Positions 16,930 through 25,098 of a DNA stretch of 64,000 nucleotides are shown piece after piece. Position 1 is the stretch's first letter. The number at the start of each line of letters is the position of its first letter. This stretch comes from Caulobacter sp. Root1455 (lineage in GTDB: Bacteria; Pseudomonadota; Alphaproteobacteria; Caulobacterales; Caulobacteraceae). Where the stretch lies: contig NZ_LMFQ01000024.1 of assembly GCF_001426905.1 (NCBI RefSeq), forward strand, positions 431,700-495,699, read 5' to 3'. The position numbers were made by a program, and so were the translations under genes. The notes beneath the pieces were generated by a model. That model ran no database searches. It was not told the origin of the DNA and saw nothing but the letters and a program-made list of their open reading frames with translations.

Positions 16930-17604
16930 CTATTTCTTCTTGACGTAATAGTCCACGGCCGACGGGGCTTTGGCCAAACGGACGCGGGACGCGCCCTTGA
17001 ACTGGCCGGGCTCGAAGACAACGCCTTCGGCGCCGGCCGGCAGCGGCTTGGAGCTTCCGTTGGGGAAGATCGCCACGCCGGAATCGACCGTCAGGAACTT
17101 CAGGCCGTCCATCTGCGGCGCCATCATGGCCATGGGACCGGCGGCCTTGCGAATGGCCCTGTTGGAGTCGTCGACCGTGACGACCAGCTCCCGCGCATCG
17201 TACTCGACCGCCGGCTTGAGCACTGGATCGAGCAGCATGGTCGAGCCGAGCTTCGTGTCGGCGGAAACGTCGAAGCTGACCTGCGCCTTGGCCTGCAGCT
17301 GGGCCAAGGTGGGCGTGCGTTCGAAACGCCCCTCGCCATCGATCGGCAGCGGCGTGCGGACGCCGTTGGCCTCGATCAAGGTCGCCTTGACGCCGGTCGC
17401 CCGCTTGCCCTCGCGCAGGAGGGCGTAGCTGAGCTTGATCCTGGAACGTTCGGCGGGCGGCACTTTCAGGAAGGCCTCCAGGAACGAGAAGACCTTGGTG
17501 GCGGGCGCGACCTTGCCGGCCTCGGCCTTGGCCGCGAACGGAACCGTCGACGCTAGGGTCAGAGAGATCAGGGCCGAAGCGACGGCGCGTCCTTTCGGGC
17601 TCAT
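16930..17604 (-). CDS. Exported hypothetical protein
   Basis: A 224-residue protein with a cleavable-looking signal peptide (RAVASALISLTLASTVPFAAKAEA). The mature part is beta-rich with no recognised domain; it has the repeated pattern SFDVSADTKLGSTMLLDP and ELVVTVDDSNRAIRKAAG. Its ATG overlaps the stop of the upstream methyltransferase-like lipoprotein gene (17601-17604), so they are translationally coupled and probably act together. No function assigned. Confidence 0.85.
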   Translation of the reverse strand: MSPKGRAVASALISLTLASTVPFAAKAEAGKVAPATKVFSFLEAFLKVPPAERSRIKLSYALLREGKRATGVKATLIEANGVRTPLPIDGEGRFERTPTLAQLQAKAQVSFDVSADTKLGSTMLLDPVLKPAVEYDARELVVTVDDSNRAIRKAAGPMAMMAPQMDGLKFLTVDSGVAIFPNGSSKPLPAGAEGVVFEPGQFKGASRVRLAKAPSAVDYYVKKK

Positions 17605-18527
17605 TTCGGCTTCACGAACTTGAGGGTCATGCGGTCGCTCTCGCCGATGGCGTCGTACTTGGCGTGGTCGAAGCCGGGCTCGGCCGGCTCGCCGCGCGGC
17701 GCCGACAGCCGGGTGGGCGGCAAGGTCCAGACGCCGAACGGGTGATCCTTGGTGTCCTTGGGATTGGCGTTGATCTCGCTTTCGCCCGCCAGGACGAAGC
17801 CGGCCTCCTTGGCCATTTCGATCACATAGGCCTGTTGCACATAGCCGTCGGCGGCCAGCACGTCCTGCACCCGCCCGGGTTCGCCGCGATGCTCCTCGAC
17901 GCCCAGAACGCCGCCCGGCTTGAGAACGGCCAGGGCTTCGCGGAAGGCTTTCTCGGCCAGGCCCGCCGCCATCCAGTTGTGCAGGTTGCGCAGGAACAGC
18001 ACCAGATCGGCCGAACCCGCAGGCGCCACCGGGCCGCTGGTCGGCCCGAACGCCGTAACGACGACCTCGCCATAGACCTTCTTGTGGTCGGCGAGCTTGC
18101 GCTGATAGGCCTCGACGGCCGCCTTGGCGCTGGGGTCGTCCGGCAGGTCGGTCTGCAGCGAAGCGGCGTAGAGCTTGCCGCCCGTCGCGGCCAGGTACGG
18201 CGCGAGAATGTCGGTGTACCAGCCGGAACCGGGCCAGAACTCGACCACGGTCTGGCCCGGCTTGAGGCCCCAGAACTCCAGGCTCTCGACGGGATGACGC
18301 CAGACGTCGCGGGCCTTGTCGGCGGGCGTGCGCCAGTCGCCCCCGGCCGCGGCCTTCAGGGTCATCGGTTCGGCCTTGGCCGCCGGCTTGGCGTCGGGCT
18401 TGGCCGCCTTGCGACCGCATCCCGCCAGACTCAGCGCCGCCGCGCCCGCCAGCAGCCCCCGCCGCGACCATCGAAGTCCTGGACCCATGCCGCCACCCGC
18501 CATCAATTCACAACCCCGATCATGCAC
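17601..18527 (-). CDS. Exported methyltransferase-like lipoprotein (COG4798 type)
   Basis: A 308-residue protein that combines a Tat-like, lipobox-bearing leader (WSRRGLLAGAAALSLAGCG) with a class I methyltransferase fold: TVVEFWPGSGWYTDILAPYL is motif I and SADLVLFLRNLHNW motif IV. The conserved tail NPKDTKDHPFGVWTLPPT and FDHAKYDAIGESDRMTL is shared with the next gene upstream. Start is uncertain (Met at 18527, 18503 or 18488). Export of a SAM-dependent fold is odd, because SAM is cytosolic. Enzyme activity is not established. Confidence 0.88.
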   Translation of the reverse strand: MHDRGCELMAGGGMGPGLRWSRRGLLAGAAALSLAGCGRKAAKPDAKPAAKAEPMTLKAAAGGDWRTPADKARDVWRHPVESLEFWGLKPGQTVVEFWPGSGWYTDILAPYLAATGGKLYAASLQTDLPDDPSAKAAVEAYQRKLADHKKVYGEVVVTAFGPTSGPVAPAGSADLVLFLRNLHNWMAAGLAEKAFREALAVLKPGGVLGVEEHRGEPGRVQDVLAADGYVQQAYVIEMAKEAGFVLAGESEINANPKDTKDHPFGVWTLPPTRLSAPRGEPAEPGFDHAKYDAIGESDRMTLKFVKPK

Positions 18528-18565
18528 CCGACCTTGGCGAAACTTCGCCTCTGACCCGTCAAGTT

Positions 18566-19408
18566 TTAACCCGGCTTGCGAAAGCGCAGCGTCATGCGGT
18601 CGCTCTCGCCGATGGCGTCGTATTTCGAACGATCGAAACTGGGATCGGCCGGCTGACCGCTGGGCGCGGTCTGCTTGGTCGGCGGCAAGGTCCAGACACC
18701 GAACGGATGATCCTTGGTGTCCTTGGGGTTGGCGTTGATCTCGGACTTGGCGTCGAGCTTGAAGCCGGCCTTTTCCGCCAGGGCCACCACGGTGGCCGTC
18801 GCCAGATAACCGTCCGCGCCCTTGTCGGTTTCCGACTTGGGATCGGCGCGGTGGTCCTCGACCGCCAGGGTCCCGCCCGGTTTCAGCACGGCGAAGAAGT
18901 CGGCGAAGATCTTGTCGGCCACCCCCGGCTGGACCGTCCAGTTGTGGACATTGCGCGCCGTCAGGACCAGATCGGCCGACCCCGCCGCCCCCAAGGGCGC
19001 GGCGACCGGTCCGAAGTTCACGAACCGCACGGTCCCGTACTTGGCCGGATCCAGGAAGCGCATCTCAAAGTTCGCCCTGCCCTTGCGGGCCCCGTCCGAG
19101 ATCTTCGGATTGGCCAGATCAGCCAGACCCGCGACATAGGCCCCGCCCGTGGCCTTGGCGTAGGGCGCCAGGATCTCGGTCCAGTAGCCGCCGCCCGGCG
19201 ACACCTCGACCACGGTCTGGTGCGGCTTCAGCCCCCAGAAGGTCAGGCTCTCGTAGGGATGGCGGGCGCCGTCGCGGGCCGCGTTGGCCGGCGTCCGGTC
19301 AGGCGAGGCGATGGCCGCCCGCAACGCCGCGTCGGCGGCGAACACGGGCGAGGCGGAAAGGCAAAGCGTCGCGGCGGCGAACAGGAGGAGATGGCGGCGG
19401 CAAGTCAT
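18566..19408 (-). CDS. Exported methyltransferase-like protein, paralogue
   Basis: A 280-residue paralogue of the downstream lipoprotein gene, 38 bases away on the same strand. It has signal peptide LLLFAAATLCLSASPVFAADA without a lipobox. Its motif I is TVVEVSPGGGYWTEILAPYA, followed by SADLVLTARNVHNWTV and AVLKPGGTLAVEDHRADP. The last 65 residues are nearly identical to its neighbour (same NPKDTKDHPFGVWTLPPT block). The pair looks like a tandem duplication with different cell-envelope destinations, one soluble periplasmic and one lipid-anchored. Confidence 0.88.
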   Translation of the reverse strand: MTCRRHLLLFAAATLCLSASPVFAADAALRAAIASPDRTPANAARDGARHPYESLTFWGLKPHQTVVEVSPGGGYWTEILAPYAKATGGAYVAGLADLANPKISDGARKGRANFEMRFLDPAKYGTVRFVNFGPVAAPLGAAGSADLVLTARNVHNWTVQPGVADKIFADFFAVLKPGGTLAVEDHRADPKSETDKGADGYLATATVVALAEKAGFKLDAKSEINANPKDTKDHPFGVWTLPPTKQTAPSGQPADPSFDRSKYDAIGESDRMTLRFRKPG

Positions 19409-19509
19409 CGTCGGAGCTCTCCAAGGCTGGCCAGGGGGCCGGGCGAGCCGACCTTAACGGTGGCCGAACGACGATCAAGCGATTCACCGTCAAGCCGCTC
19501 ATTCAACCC

Positions 19510-19515
19510 CTTGAA
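19510..19515 (+). promoter_or_regulatory. Possible sigma-32 -35 element for hsp20
   Basis: CTTGAA matches the heat-shock sigma -35. About 13-17 bases downstream the sequence (ctcaccaccttgg) is only a weak match to a CCCCAT-type -10, so this is a suggestion. Confidence 0.25.
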
Positions 19516-19599
19516 GTCGAAAAACGGCTCACCACCTTGGTCTCGGAGGCGCTGGAAACCCGGGCCTTCCAGACCGCCGGCGACGCCTGTCTAGGGTCG

Positions 19600-19650
19600 C
19601 CAAAGGTCTGAACCTATTGAGCAACCTTGCTGTGAAAGAAGGATGTCATC
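19600..19650 (+). promoter_or_regulatory. ROSE-like RNA thermometer in the hsp20 leader
   Basis: Just before the ATG (19651) the leader reads cc-TTGCT-gtgaaag-AAGGA (TTGCT 19627-19631; Shine-Dalgarno AAGGA 19639-19643). The TTGCT anti-SD opposite AGGA, close to the start of a small heat-shock gene, is the hallmark of ROSE thermometers known from rhizobial and enteric hsp20/ibp genes. The upstream hairpins expected in full ROSE elements are plausible but not proven by eye. Confidence 0.6.
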
Positions 19651-20118
19651 ATGCGTACGATCGACCTGTCCCCCCTGTATCGCTCCGTCGTCGGATTCGA
19701 CCGCCTGGCCGCCCTGCTGGACTCCGCCGCCTCGAACGAGGCCGCTTCGGGCTATCCCCCCTACAACATCGAGCGCACCGCCGAGAACGCGTACCGCATC
19801 GAGATCGCCGTCGCCGGCTTCAAGCCGGAGGAGCTTGGCATCGAGGTGAAGGAGAACCTTCTCACCGTCACCGGCCGCAAGCCGGCCAATGACGAGGCCA
19901 AGCGCTACCTCCATCGCGGCCTGGCCGAGCGCAACTTCGAGCGCCGCTTCCAGCTGGCCGACTACGTGGTCGTGACCGACGCGGCCCTGTCGGACGGCCT
20001 GTTGTCGATCTCGCTGAAGCGCGAGCTGCCCGAGGCCCTCAAGCCCCGCACGATCGAGATCAAGTCGGCCGCGCCCCTGATCGAAGGCGACAAGGTCGAA
20101 GGCGAGAAGGCAGCCTAA
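19651..20118 (+). CDS. Hsp20 small heat-shock protein
   Basis: ATP-independent holdase of the alpha-crystallin family. The N-terminus MRTIDLSPLYRSVVGFDRL and the crystallin domain with YRIEIAVAGFKPEELGIEVKENLLTVTGRK and RGLAERNFERRFQLADYVVV resemble IbpA/HspA class A proteins. A C-terminal PRTIEIKSA supplies the conserved I-x-I. Length 155 is typical. It is monocistronic, with a ROSE-like leader and a strong terminator at 20162. Confidence 0.96.
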   Translation: MRTIDLSPLYRSVVGFDRLAALLDSAASNEAASGYPPYNIERTAENAYRIEIAVAGFKPEELGIEVKENLLTVTGRKPANDEAKRYLHRGLAERNFERRFQLADYVVVTDAALSDGLLSISLKRELPEALKPRTIEIKSAAPLIEGDKVEGEKAA

Positions 20119-20161
20119 CACCACCTTCGCGCGTTATCATATCTCCCCTCTATGACTTTCA

Positions 20162-20191
20162 GGGCGGCGCTGAGATGCGCCGCCCTTTTTT
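20162..20191 (+). terminator. Intrinsic terminator of hsp20
   Basis: Perfect nine-base-pair stem gggcggcgc / gcgccgccc with loop tgagat, followed by TTTTTT. It also separates hsp20 from the convergent pentapeptide gene. Confidence 0.9.
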
Positions 20192-20230
20192 CTGGCGGCG
20201 ATGGAGCGGCTCATCCGCTTCGGCCGCGCT

Positions 20231-21493
20231 CTAGGCCGGCGTGAAATCCAGGCCCTGCGCCTGGCTGAGGTCGCAGTCGCGCAGACTGATCCTGGACAAC
20301 CGCGCGCCGGTGAAGTCGGCGCCCCGCAGGTCGGCGCCGTCGAGCACAGCCTCGCTGAGATCGGCCGCCTGCATCTGGGCGTACCGCAGACGGGCGGCCT
20401 TCAGATTGACCAGGGTCTTGCGCTCGGGCCCCAGAGGCAACGGCGAGAGGAACGCCTGTCGCAGGTCGGCCTTGGTCAGGTTGGCGCCGGACAGCTTGGC
20501 GCCCCGCAGGTCGGCGCCGCGCAGGTTCGCCATGCGCAGATCGGCGTTTTGCAGATTGGCGCCCTGGAGCTGGGTCCCGGACAGGTCGATGCCGACCATG
20601 CACGCGCCCGCGGCGCTCATCGCCGTCAGCCGCAGGCCCTTGAGCCTGTCGCCGAGCGGGCGCAGATCTTCGCCGTCCAGCCGCGCGGGTTCGCCTTCCT
20701 TGCCGCCGGTCTTGCACCAGGCCTCGTTGGCCAGGCAGCGCCGGTGGATTTCCTCGACGCGCGACAGCGCCCTTTCGGTCGACGCCGCCAGGCAGCCCTG
20801 CATCGCCGCGCCGCTGGTGCGGGCGGTGGACGTGTCGACGCCCGACATGACCGCGCCGGTAAAGTTGGCGCCTTCCAGGTTGGCGCCCTTGACGTCGGCG
20901 CCGTCCAGGATCGCCCCGCTCAGATTGGCTTCCTTGAGATTCGCCCCCGACAGCTTGGCTCCGCGTAGCGAGCAGTCGCTGAAGTCGGCCTTGAAGGCCG
21001 AGACGCCGGTGAATTGCGAGCCGTCCAGCGTCGCGCCCGAGAAGTTGACCTCGTCGACTTCGCCGTTGCGAGTCTCGTGGCGGATGGTTTCGAGGCCCTT
21101 GCGAGGATGCGGTATGGCCACCTGGCCTTCCCGGAAGTCGGCCTGGGTCAGATCGGCCTGTGACAGGTTCGCGCCCCGCAGACAGGCGCCGCGCAGATCG
21201 GCGCGCACCAGAACGGCCTGGCGCAGATCGGCCTTGCGCAGATCGGCGCCGAACAGGTTGGCCCGCTCCAACCGTGTGCGGACCATGCGGCAGCCGTCCA
21301 GGATTGAGGCGGAGAAATCGGCGTCGGCCAGATTGCGGAAGGACAGGTCCAGGCCCGAGAGGTTCGTGAAGCGCAGCGAAGCGCGCTTGCCGCCCTGCTT
21401 GCCCGTGACGAATTTCTCGTGCGCGGTCACGATCATGTCGAGCTCGGCCTGGCTAAGTCGCCGCCGTCCCGCAATGCTCTGCGCCGCGCTCAT
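20231..21493 (-). CDS. Pentapeptide-repeat protein 1
   Basis: A 420-residue protein almost wholly made of A(D/N)LXX pentapeptide repeats (for example ADLRGACLRGANLSQADLTQ), expected to form a right-handed quadrilateral beta-helix. Two repeat blocks flank a non-repeat linker (about 220-280) with AWCKTGGKEGEPARLDGEDL. The N-terminus RRRLSQAELDMIVTAHEKF is a short helical cap. There is no signal peptide. It is a close paralogue of the gene upstream on the same strand. The family is diverse (gyrase protection, effectors, scaffolds), so function is open. Confidence 0.93.
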   Translation of the reverse strand: MSAAQSIAGRRRLSQAELDMIVTAHEKFVTGKQGGKRASLRFTNLSGLDLSFRNLADADFSASILDGCRMVRTRLERANLFGADLRKADLRQAVLVRADLRGACLRGANLSQADLTQADFREGQVAIPHPRKGLETIRHETRNGEVDEVNFSGATLDGSQFTGVSAFKADFSDCSLRGAKLSGANLKEANLSGAILDGADVKGANLEGANFTGAVMSGVDTSTARTSGAAMQGCLAASTERALSRVEEIHRRCLANEAWCKTGGKEGEPARLDGEDLRPLGDRLKGLRLTAMSAAGACMVGIDLSGTQLQGANLQNADLRMANLRGADLRGAKLSGANLTKADLRQAFLSPLPLGPERKTLVNLKAARLRYAQMQAADLSEAVLDGADLRGADFTGARLSRISLRDCDLSQAQGLDFTPA

Positions 21494-21632
21494 GTCCTAC
21501 GCTACTCCCCCGAGAAACCCGTGCTCCCGTCGAGACATAACGGCGATCGACAAGCGAAGCGTTAAGGCCGCGCCGTTTTGCCGCAACTTTCGCGAGGCGC
21601 CTTCGAAAATTCGTCGTTAGCGTTACCGGGCG

Positions 21633-22892
21633 CTAGATCACGTCGTCCAGGCCGCGGGCGCCCAGACGAATGGCGCCCGTGATGTCGACATCCTTGAGCA
21701 GCGCGTTGGTGAAATTCGCGCGCGACAGGTCCGCGCCGTTCAAACAGGCTTGGCGCAGGTCGGCCCTGGCCAGATCGGCGTTGGTCAGCAAGGCTCCGGT
21801 CAGGTCGCTGGGCAGCAGGCGCTCGCGGCCGATCAGCAGCGGACCCAACTGGGCCTCGCGCAGGTCGGAACCGGTCAACTTGGCGCCCTTCAGCCGGGCG
21901 CCGCGCAGATCGGCCCGACGCAGGTTGCAGGAGCGCAGGTCGGCGCCCTCCAGCTGCGCGCCCTGCATCTGCACGCTTTCCATATCCAGCCCGTAAAAGA
22001 CCGCCCCCTTGGCCGAAAGGGCTGTCAGGTTGAAGCCGCGCACGGATTTCAGATTGCGCAGATCGGCCTTGTCGAACACCGAAGGCTTGCCCTCGGCGCC
22101 GCCCGTCTCGCACCAGCGGGCGTGATCCGCGATCATCTGCTCGTAGGGCATGTCGGACACGTCCTTGCCCGACGCCTTGTCGGTCAGGGCGCCGTCCATG
22201 TTGGTGTCGTTGATGTTCCAGGACATCGTCTTGGCCCCGACCAGGACCGTGTTGCGCAGGTCGGCCCCGAACAGATTGGCCCCCGACAGGTCCGCCCCGG
22301 CCAGGTTGGCGCCGTTGAAATTGGCCTGCTTGAGGTTGGCCCGCACCAGCTTGGCGTCCTTGAGGATCGCGTCGCTGAAGTCGGCCTTGGTGGCGATGAT
22401 GCCCGACAGGCGCGATCGTTCGAGGTTGGCGCCGGCCAGGATCGCGCCGTGGGCCTGGGCCTCGCGCTGCACCGGCTCGATGACCCGATAGCCTTCCTTG
22501 CGGTCGGCGGCGGCGATCTGGCCCTCGCGCAGATCGGCCTCGAAGAGGTCGGCCCCGGTCAGGTTGGCGCCGCGCAGGCTGGACCCGCGCAGATCGCAGC
22601 GTCGCATCGAGGCGTCGGTCAGGTCCGAGCCGTGCAGGTCCGCCCCGTACATGGTGGCGTTGTCGAGCTTGGCGCGCCGCATGTCGCAGCCGACCATCAG
22701 GGCGCCGGTGAAATCGGCGTCGCAGAGATTGCGGCCCGTCACCGACAGGCCCGACAGGTCGCAAAAGGCGAAAACGGCGCGCGCGCCGCCCATCCGAGCC
22801 GACCACAGACGGTCATGCTTGGCGCAGATCACGTCGACGTCGTGCTGCGTCAGGCGCTTGTGGTCTTGGCCTGCCGCGGGAGGGGCGTTCAT
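21633..22892 (-). CDS. Pentapeptide-repeat protein 2 (paralogue)
   Basis: A 419-residue paralogue, 139 bases upstream of pentapeptide protein 1 and in the same direction. It shows the same plan: helical N-terminus (HKRLTQHDVDVICAKHDRLW), a first repeat block, a linker ARWCETGGAEGKPSVFDKADL, and a second block ending DVDITGAIRLGARGLDDVI. The linker WC[EK]TGG is conserved between the two while many repeats differ, which suggests the linker has a specific role. Cytosolic by prediction. Function unknown. Confidence 0.93.
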   Translation of the reverse strand: MNAPPAAGQDHKRLTQHDVDVICAKHDRLWSARMGGARAVFAFCDLSGLSVTGRNLCDADFTGALMVGCDMRRAKLDNATMYGADLHGSDLTDASMRRCDLRGSSLRGANLTGADLFEADLREGQIAAADRKEGYRVIEPVQREAQAHGAILAGANLERSRLSGIIATKADFSDAILKDAKLVRANLKQANFNGANLAGADLSGANLFGADLRNTVLVGAKTMSWNINDTNMDGALTDKASGKDVSDMPYEQMIADHARWCETGGAEGKPSVFDKADLRNLKSVRGFNLTALSAKGAVFYGLDMESVQMQGAQLEGADLRSCNLRRADLRGARLKGAKLTGSDLREAQLGPLLIGRERLLPSDLTGALLTNADLARADLRQACLNGADLSRANFTNALLKDVDITGAIRLGARGLDDVI

Positions 22893-22968
22893 GACGGCTC
22901 GTATCGACTCCCCGAAGGGCTAGACCAGCACAATGCGCCAACCCGCATTAACGCTGCGTTTCCAAGCC

Positions 22969-23009
22969 TTTCGGGACGCCCGGACCTGGTTTGTCCAGGC
23001 GTCCCGAAA
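22969..23009 (-). terminator. Hairpin terminator after gpmA
   Basis: Twelve-base-pair perfect arms tttcgggacgcc / ggcgtcccgaaa, with a smaller inner cctgg/ccagg stem. It lies between the gpmA stop and the pentapeptide gene and insulates the two same-strand genes. Confidence 0.7.
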
Positions 23010-23016
23010 CGCCGGA

Positions 23017-23730
23017 TCAGCGGGCCGCCGGCAGCGGCTGGGCGCGGCTTTCGTCGAGGTAGCGCGCGCCGGTCGGCTTGAGGGCGTCGTCCAGATCGAT
23101 GACCAGCGGATTGCCGGTCGGGATCTCGACATGGACGATGTCGGCGTCGGGCACGTTGAACAGGTGCTTGACGATGGCGCGCAGCGAGTTGCCGTGCGCC
23201 GCCACTAGGATCGTTTCGCCGGCCGTCAGCTTGGGCGCGATGGCCGCCTCCCAATAGGGCAGCACGCGCACCAGGGTGGTCTTCAGGCTCTCGGTGCTGG
23301 GCAGGTCCTTGCCGGCGTATCGGCGGTCCTTGCCGAAGTCGTACTCGCCGCCCGGGGCCAGTTCCGGCGGGGGAATGTCGTAGGACCGGCGCCAGATGGT
23401 GACCTGTTCCTCGCCATGCTTCTCTGCGGTCTCGGCCTTGTTCAGCCCGGTCAGACCGCCGTAGTGCCGCTCGTTCAACCGCCAGTCCTTGGTGACGGGG
23501 ACGAAGCTCTGGCTGGCCGCGTCCAGCGCCAGGTTGCAGGTGCGGATGGCCCGCGTCTGGACGGAGGTGAAGGCCTCGTCGATGTCGATGCCGGCGGCCT
23601 TGATCAGCTCGCCGCCCTTGCGGGCCTGGGCCTCGCCCTCGGCGGTCAGGTCGACGTCGACCCAGCCGGTGAAGCGGTTTTCGAGATTCCATTGGCTCTG
23701 GCCGTGGCGGAGCAGGACGAGAACGGGCAT
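23017..23730 (-). CDS. gpmA: 2,3-bisphosphoglycerate-dependent phosphoglycerate mutase
   Basis: Glycolytic interconversion of 3- and 2-phosphoglycerate. The phospho-histidine motif LLRHGQSQWNLENRFTGW is at the N-terminus (His9). It is followed by RHYGGLTGLNKAETAEKHGEEQV, YDIPPP and the second catalytic His in LVAAHGNSLRAIVKHL. Length 237 matches cofactor-dependent enzymes. Monocistronic, with a terminator after it. Confidence 0.97.
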   Translation of the reverse strand: MPVLVLLRHGQSQWNLENRFTGWVDVDLTAEGEAQARKGGELIKAAGIDIDEAFTSVQTRAIRTCNLALDAASQSFVPVTKDWRLNERHYGGLTGLNKAETAEKHGEEQVTIWRRSYDIPPPELAPGGEYDFGKDRRYAGKDLPSTESLKTTLVRVLPYWEAAIAPKLTAGETILVAAHGNSLRAIVKHLFNVPDADIVHVEIPTGNPLVIDLDDALKPTGARYLDESRAQPLPAAR

Positions 23731-23852
23731 CGGACCTCCAGGATGTGTCGGAGGGCGGGCTAAGCCCCGGCCGCCCCCGCGTCAAGCGCTCGGCCCCTCT
23801 CTTGCCGCTCTCTCACCCTTCTCTCCTCTGGGGGGCATGCTATAGGCAGGCC

Positions 23853-24095
23853 ATGCCCGATCGCATTCTCATGCCCCTCCTGGCGTTCATCGGCCTGGCC
23901 CTGATCGCGTTTTCGCTCGTCTGGCCGCAGGGCTACGGCGCTCGCTCGCCAGGCCCGTTCGGCTCGGTCCCGATCCAGCAGACGCCGGAAATGCGGATCA
24001 AGATCCAACGCGAGAAGGACGCCGCGGCCCTGCGCGAACAACAGGTTCGCCAACAGGTGAGCGACGCTCGCGAAGCGGCGACGACCGCGCCATGA
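23853..24095 (+). CDS. Small membrane-anchored hypothetical protein
   Basis: An 80-residue protein with one N-terminal membrane segment (ILMPLLAFIGLALIAFSLVW) and a charged helical tail (MRIKIQREKDAAALREQQVRQQ). Its TGA overlaps the ATG of kdsD (24092-24095), so the two are translationally coupled. Possibly an envelope-biogenesis accessory; no known family recognised. Confidence 0.7.
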   Translation: MPDRILMPLLAFIGLALIAFSLVWPQGYGARSPGPFGSVPIQQTPEMRIKIQREKDAAALREQQVRQQVSDAREAATTAP

Positions 24096-25048
24096 GCGCC
24101 TTCGACGCGATCGTCGTGGGCCAGCGGGTCCTGAACGCCGAGGCCCAGGCCCTGGCGCTGCTGTCGGCGTCCCTCGACGAATCGTTCGTCCGCGCCGTCG
24201 AGGCCCTGTTCGACGCCAAGGGCCGGGTGGTCTGCACCGGCATCGGCAAGTCGGGACACGTGGCGCGCAAGATCGCCGCGACCCTGGCCTCTACCGGATC
24301 GCCGGCCATGTTCGTGCACGCGGCCGAGGCCAGCCACGGCGACCTGGGCATGATCGGCCAGGGCGACGTGGTGCTAGCCCTCTCCAAGTCCGGCGAGGCG
24401 CGCGAACTGTCCGACAGCCTGGCCTACGCCAAGCGGTTCTCGATCCCGCTGATCGCCATCACCGCCGTCGCCGACAGCCAGTTGGGCCGAGCCGCCGACA
24501 TCCTGTTGCTGCTGCCCGACGCGCCGGAAGCCACGGCGGAGGTCAACGCCCCGACCACCTCCACCACCCTGCAGATCGCCCTCGGCGACGCCCTGGCCGT
24601 GGCGCTGCTGGAGCGACGCGGCTTCACCGCCAGCGACTTCCGTGTTTTCCACCCCGGCGGCAAGCTGGGCGCCATGCTGCGCACGGTCGGCGACCTGATG
24701 CACGGCCAGGGCGAACTGCCCCTGACCCGCGAAGACGCCCCCATGCCCGAAGCGCTGCTGGTGATGAGCGAAAAGCGCTTCGGCGCGGTCGGCGTGGTCG
24801 CCCCCGACGGGGCGCTCAGCGGCCTGATCACCGACGGCGACCTGCGTCGCCACATGGACGGGCTGATGGGTCACGTGGCCGGTGAGGTCATGACCCGCGC
24901 CCCGCTGACCATCACGCCCGGCGCCCTGGCGGCCGAAGCGTTGAAGGTGATGAATGAGCGGCGCATCACCGTGCTGTTCGTGGTCGAAGACAACCGCCCG
25001 GTCGGCATCCTCCACGTCCACGACCTGTTGCGGGCCGGCGTGATCTGA
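24092..25048 (+). CDS. kdsD: Arabinose-5-phosphate isomerase, KpsF/GutQ family
   Basis: Converts ribulose-5-phosphate to arabinose-5-phosphate, the first step to KDO for lipopolysaccharide. The N-terminal SIS domain has VCTGIGKSGHVARKIAATLASTG and SHGDLGMIGQGDVVLALSKSGE. Two CBS domains follow, from about residue 205 (GDLMHGQGELPL...; EVMTRAPLTITPG...). Length 318 is normal. Overlaps the upstream small membrane-protein gene by four bases. Confidence 0.95.
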   Translation: MSAFDAIVVGQRVLNAEAQALALLSASLDESFVRAVEALFDAKGRVVCTGIGKSGHVARKIAATLASTGSPAMFVHAAEASHGDLGMIGQGDVVLALSKSGEARELSDSLAYAKRFSIPLIAITAVADSQLGRAADILLLLPDAPEATAEVNAPTTSTTLQIALGDALAVALLERRGFTASDFRVFHPGGKLGAMLRTVGDLMHGQGELPLTREDAPMPEALLVMSEKRFGAVGVVAPDGALSGLITDGDLRRHMDGLMGHVAGEVMTRAPLTITPGALAAEALKVMNERRITVLFVVEDNRPVGILHVHDLLRAGVI

Positions 25049-25098
25049 TCGCCTTCGTCTTCACGAAGCGTTGGGCCGCGGAACTTTCAGCTTGAACC

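Noticed and set aside
20241..23081. Long plus-strand frames over the pentapeptide genes, with a periodic pattern that could suggest a tandem-repeat or CRISPR-like array
   Set aside because: The 15-base periodicity comes from the A(D/N)LXX codons of the minus-strand genes; there are no identical direct repeats with unique spacers.
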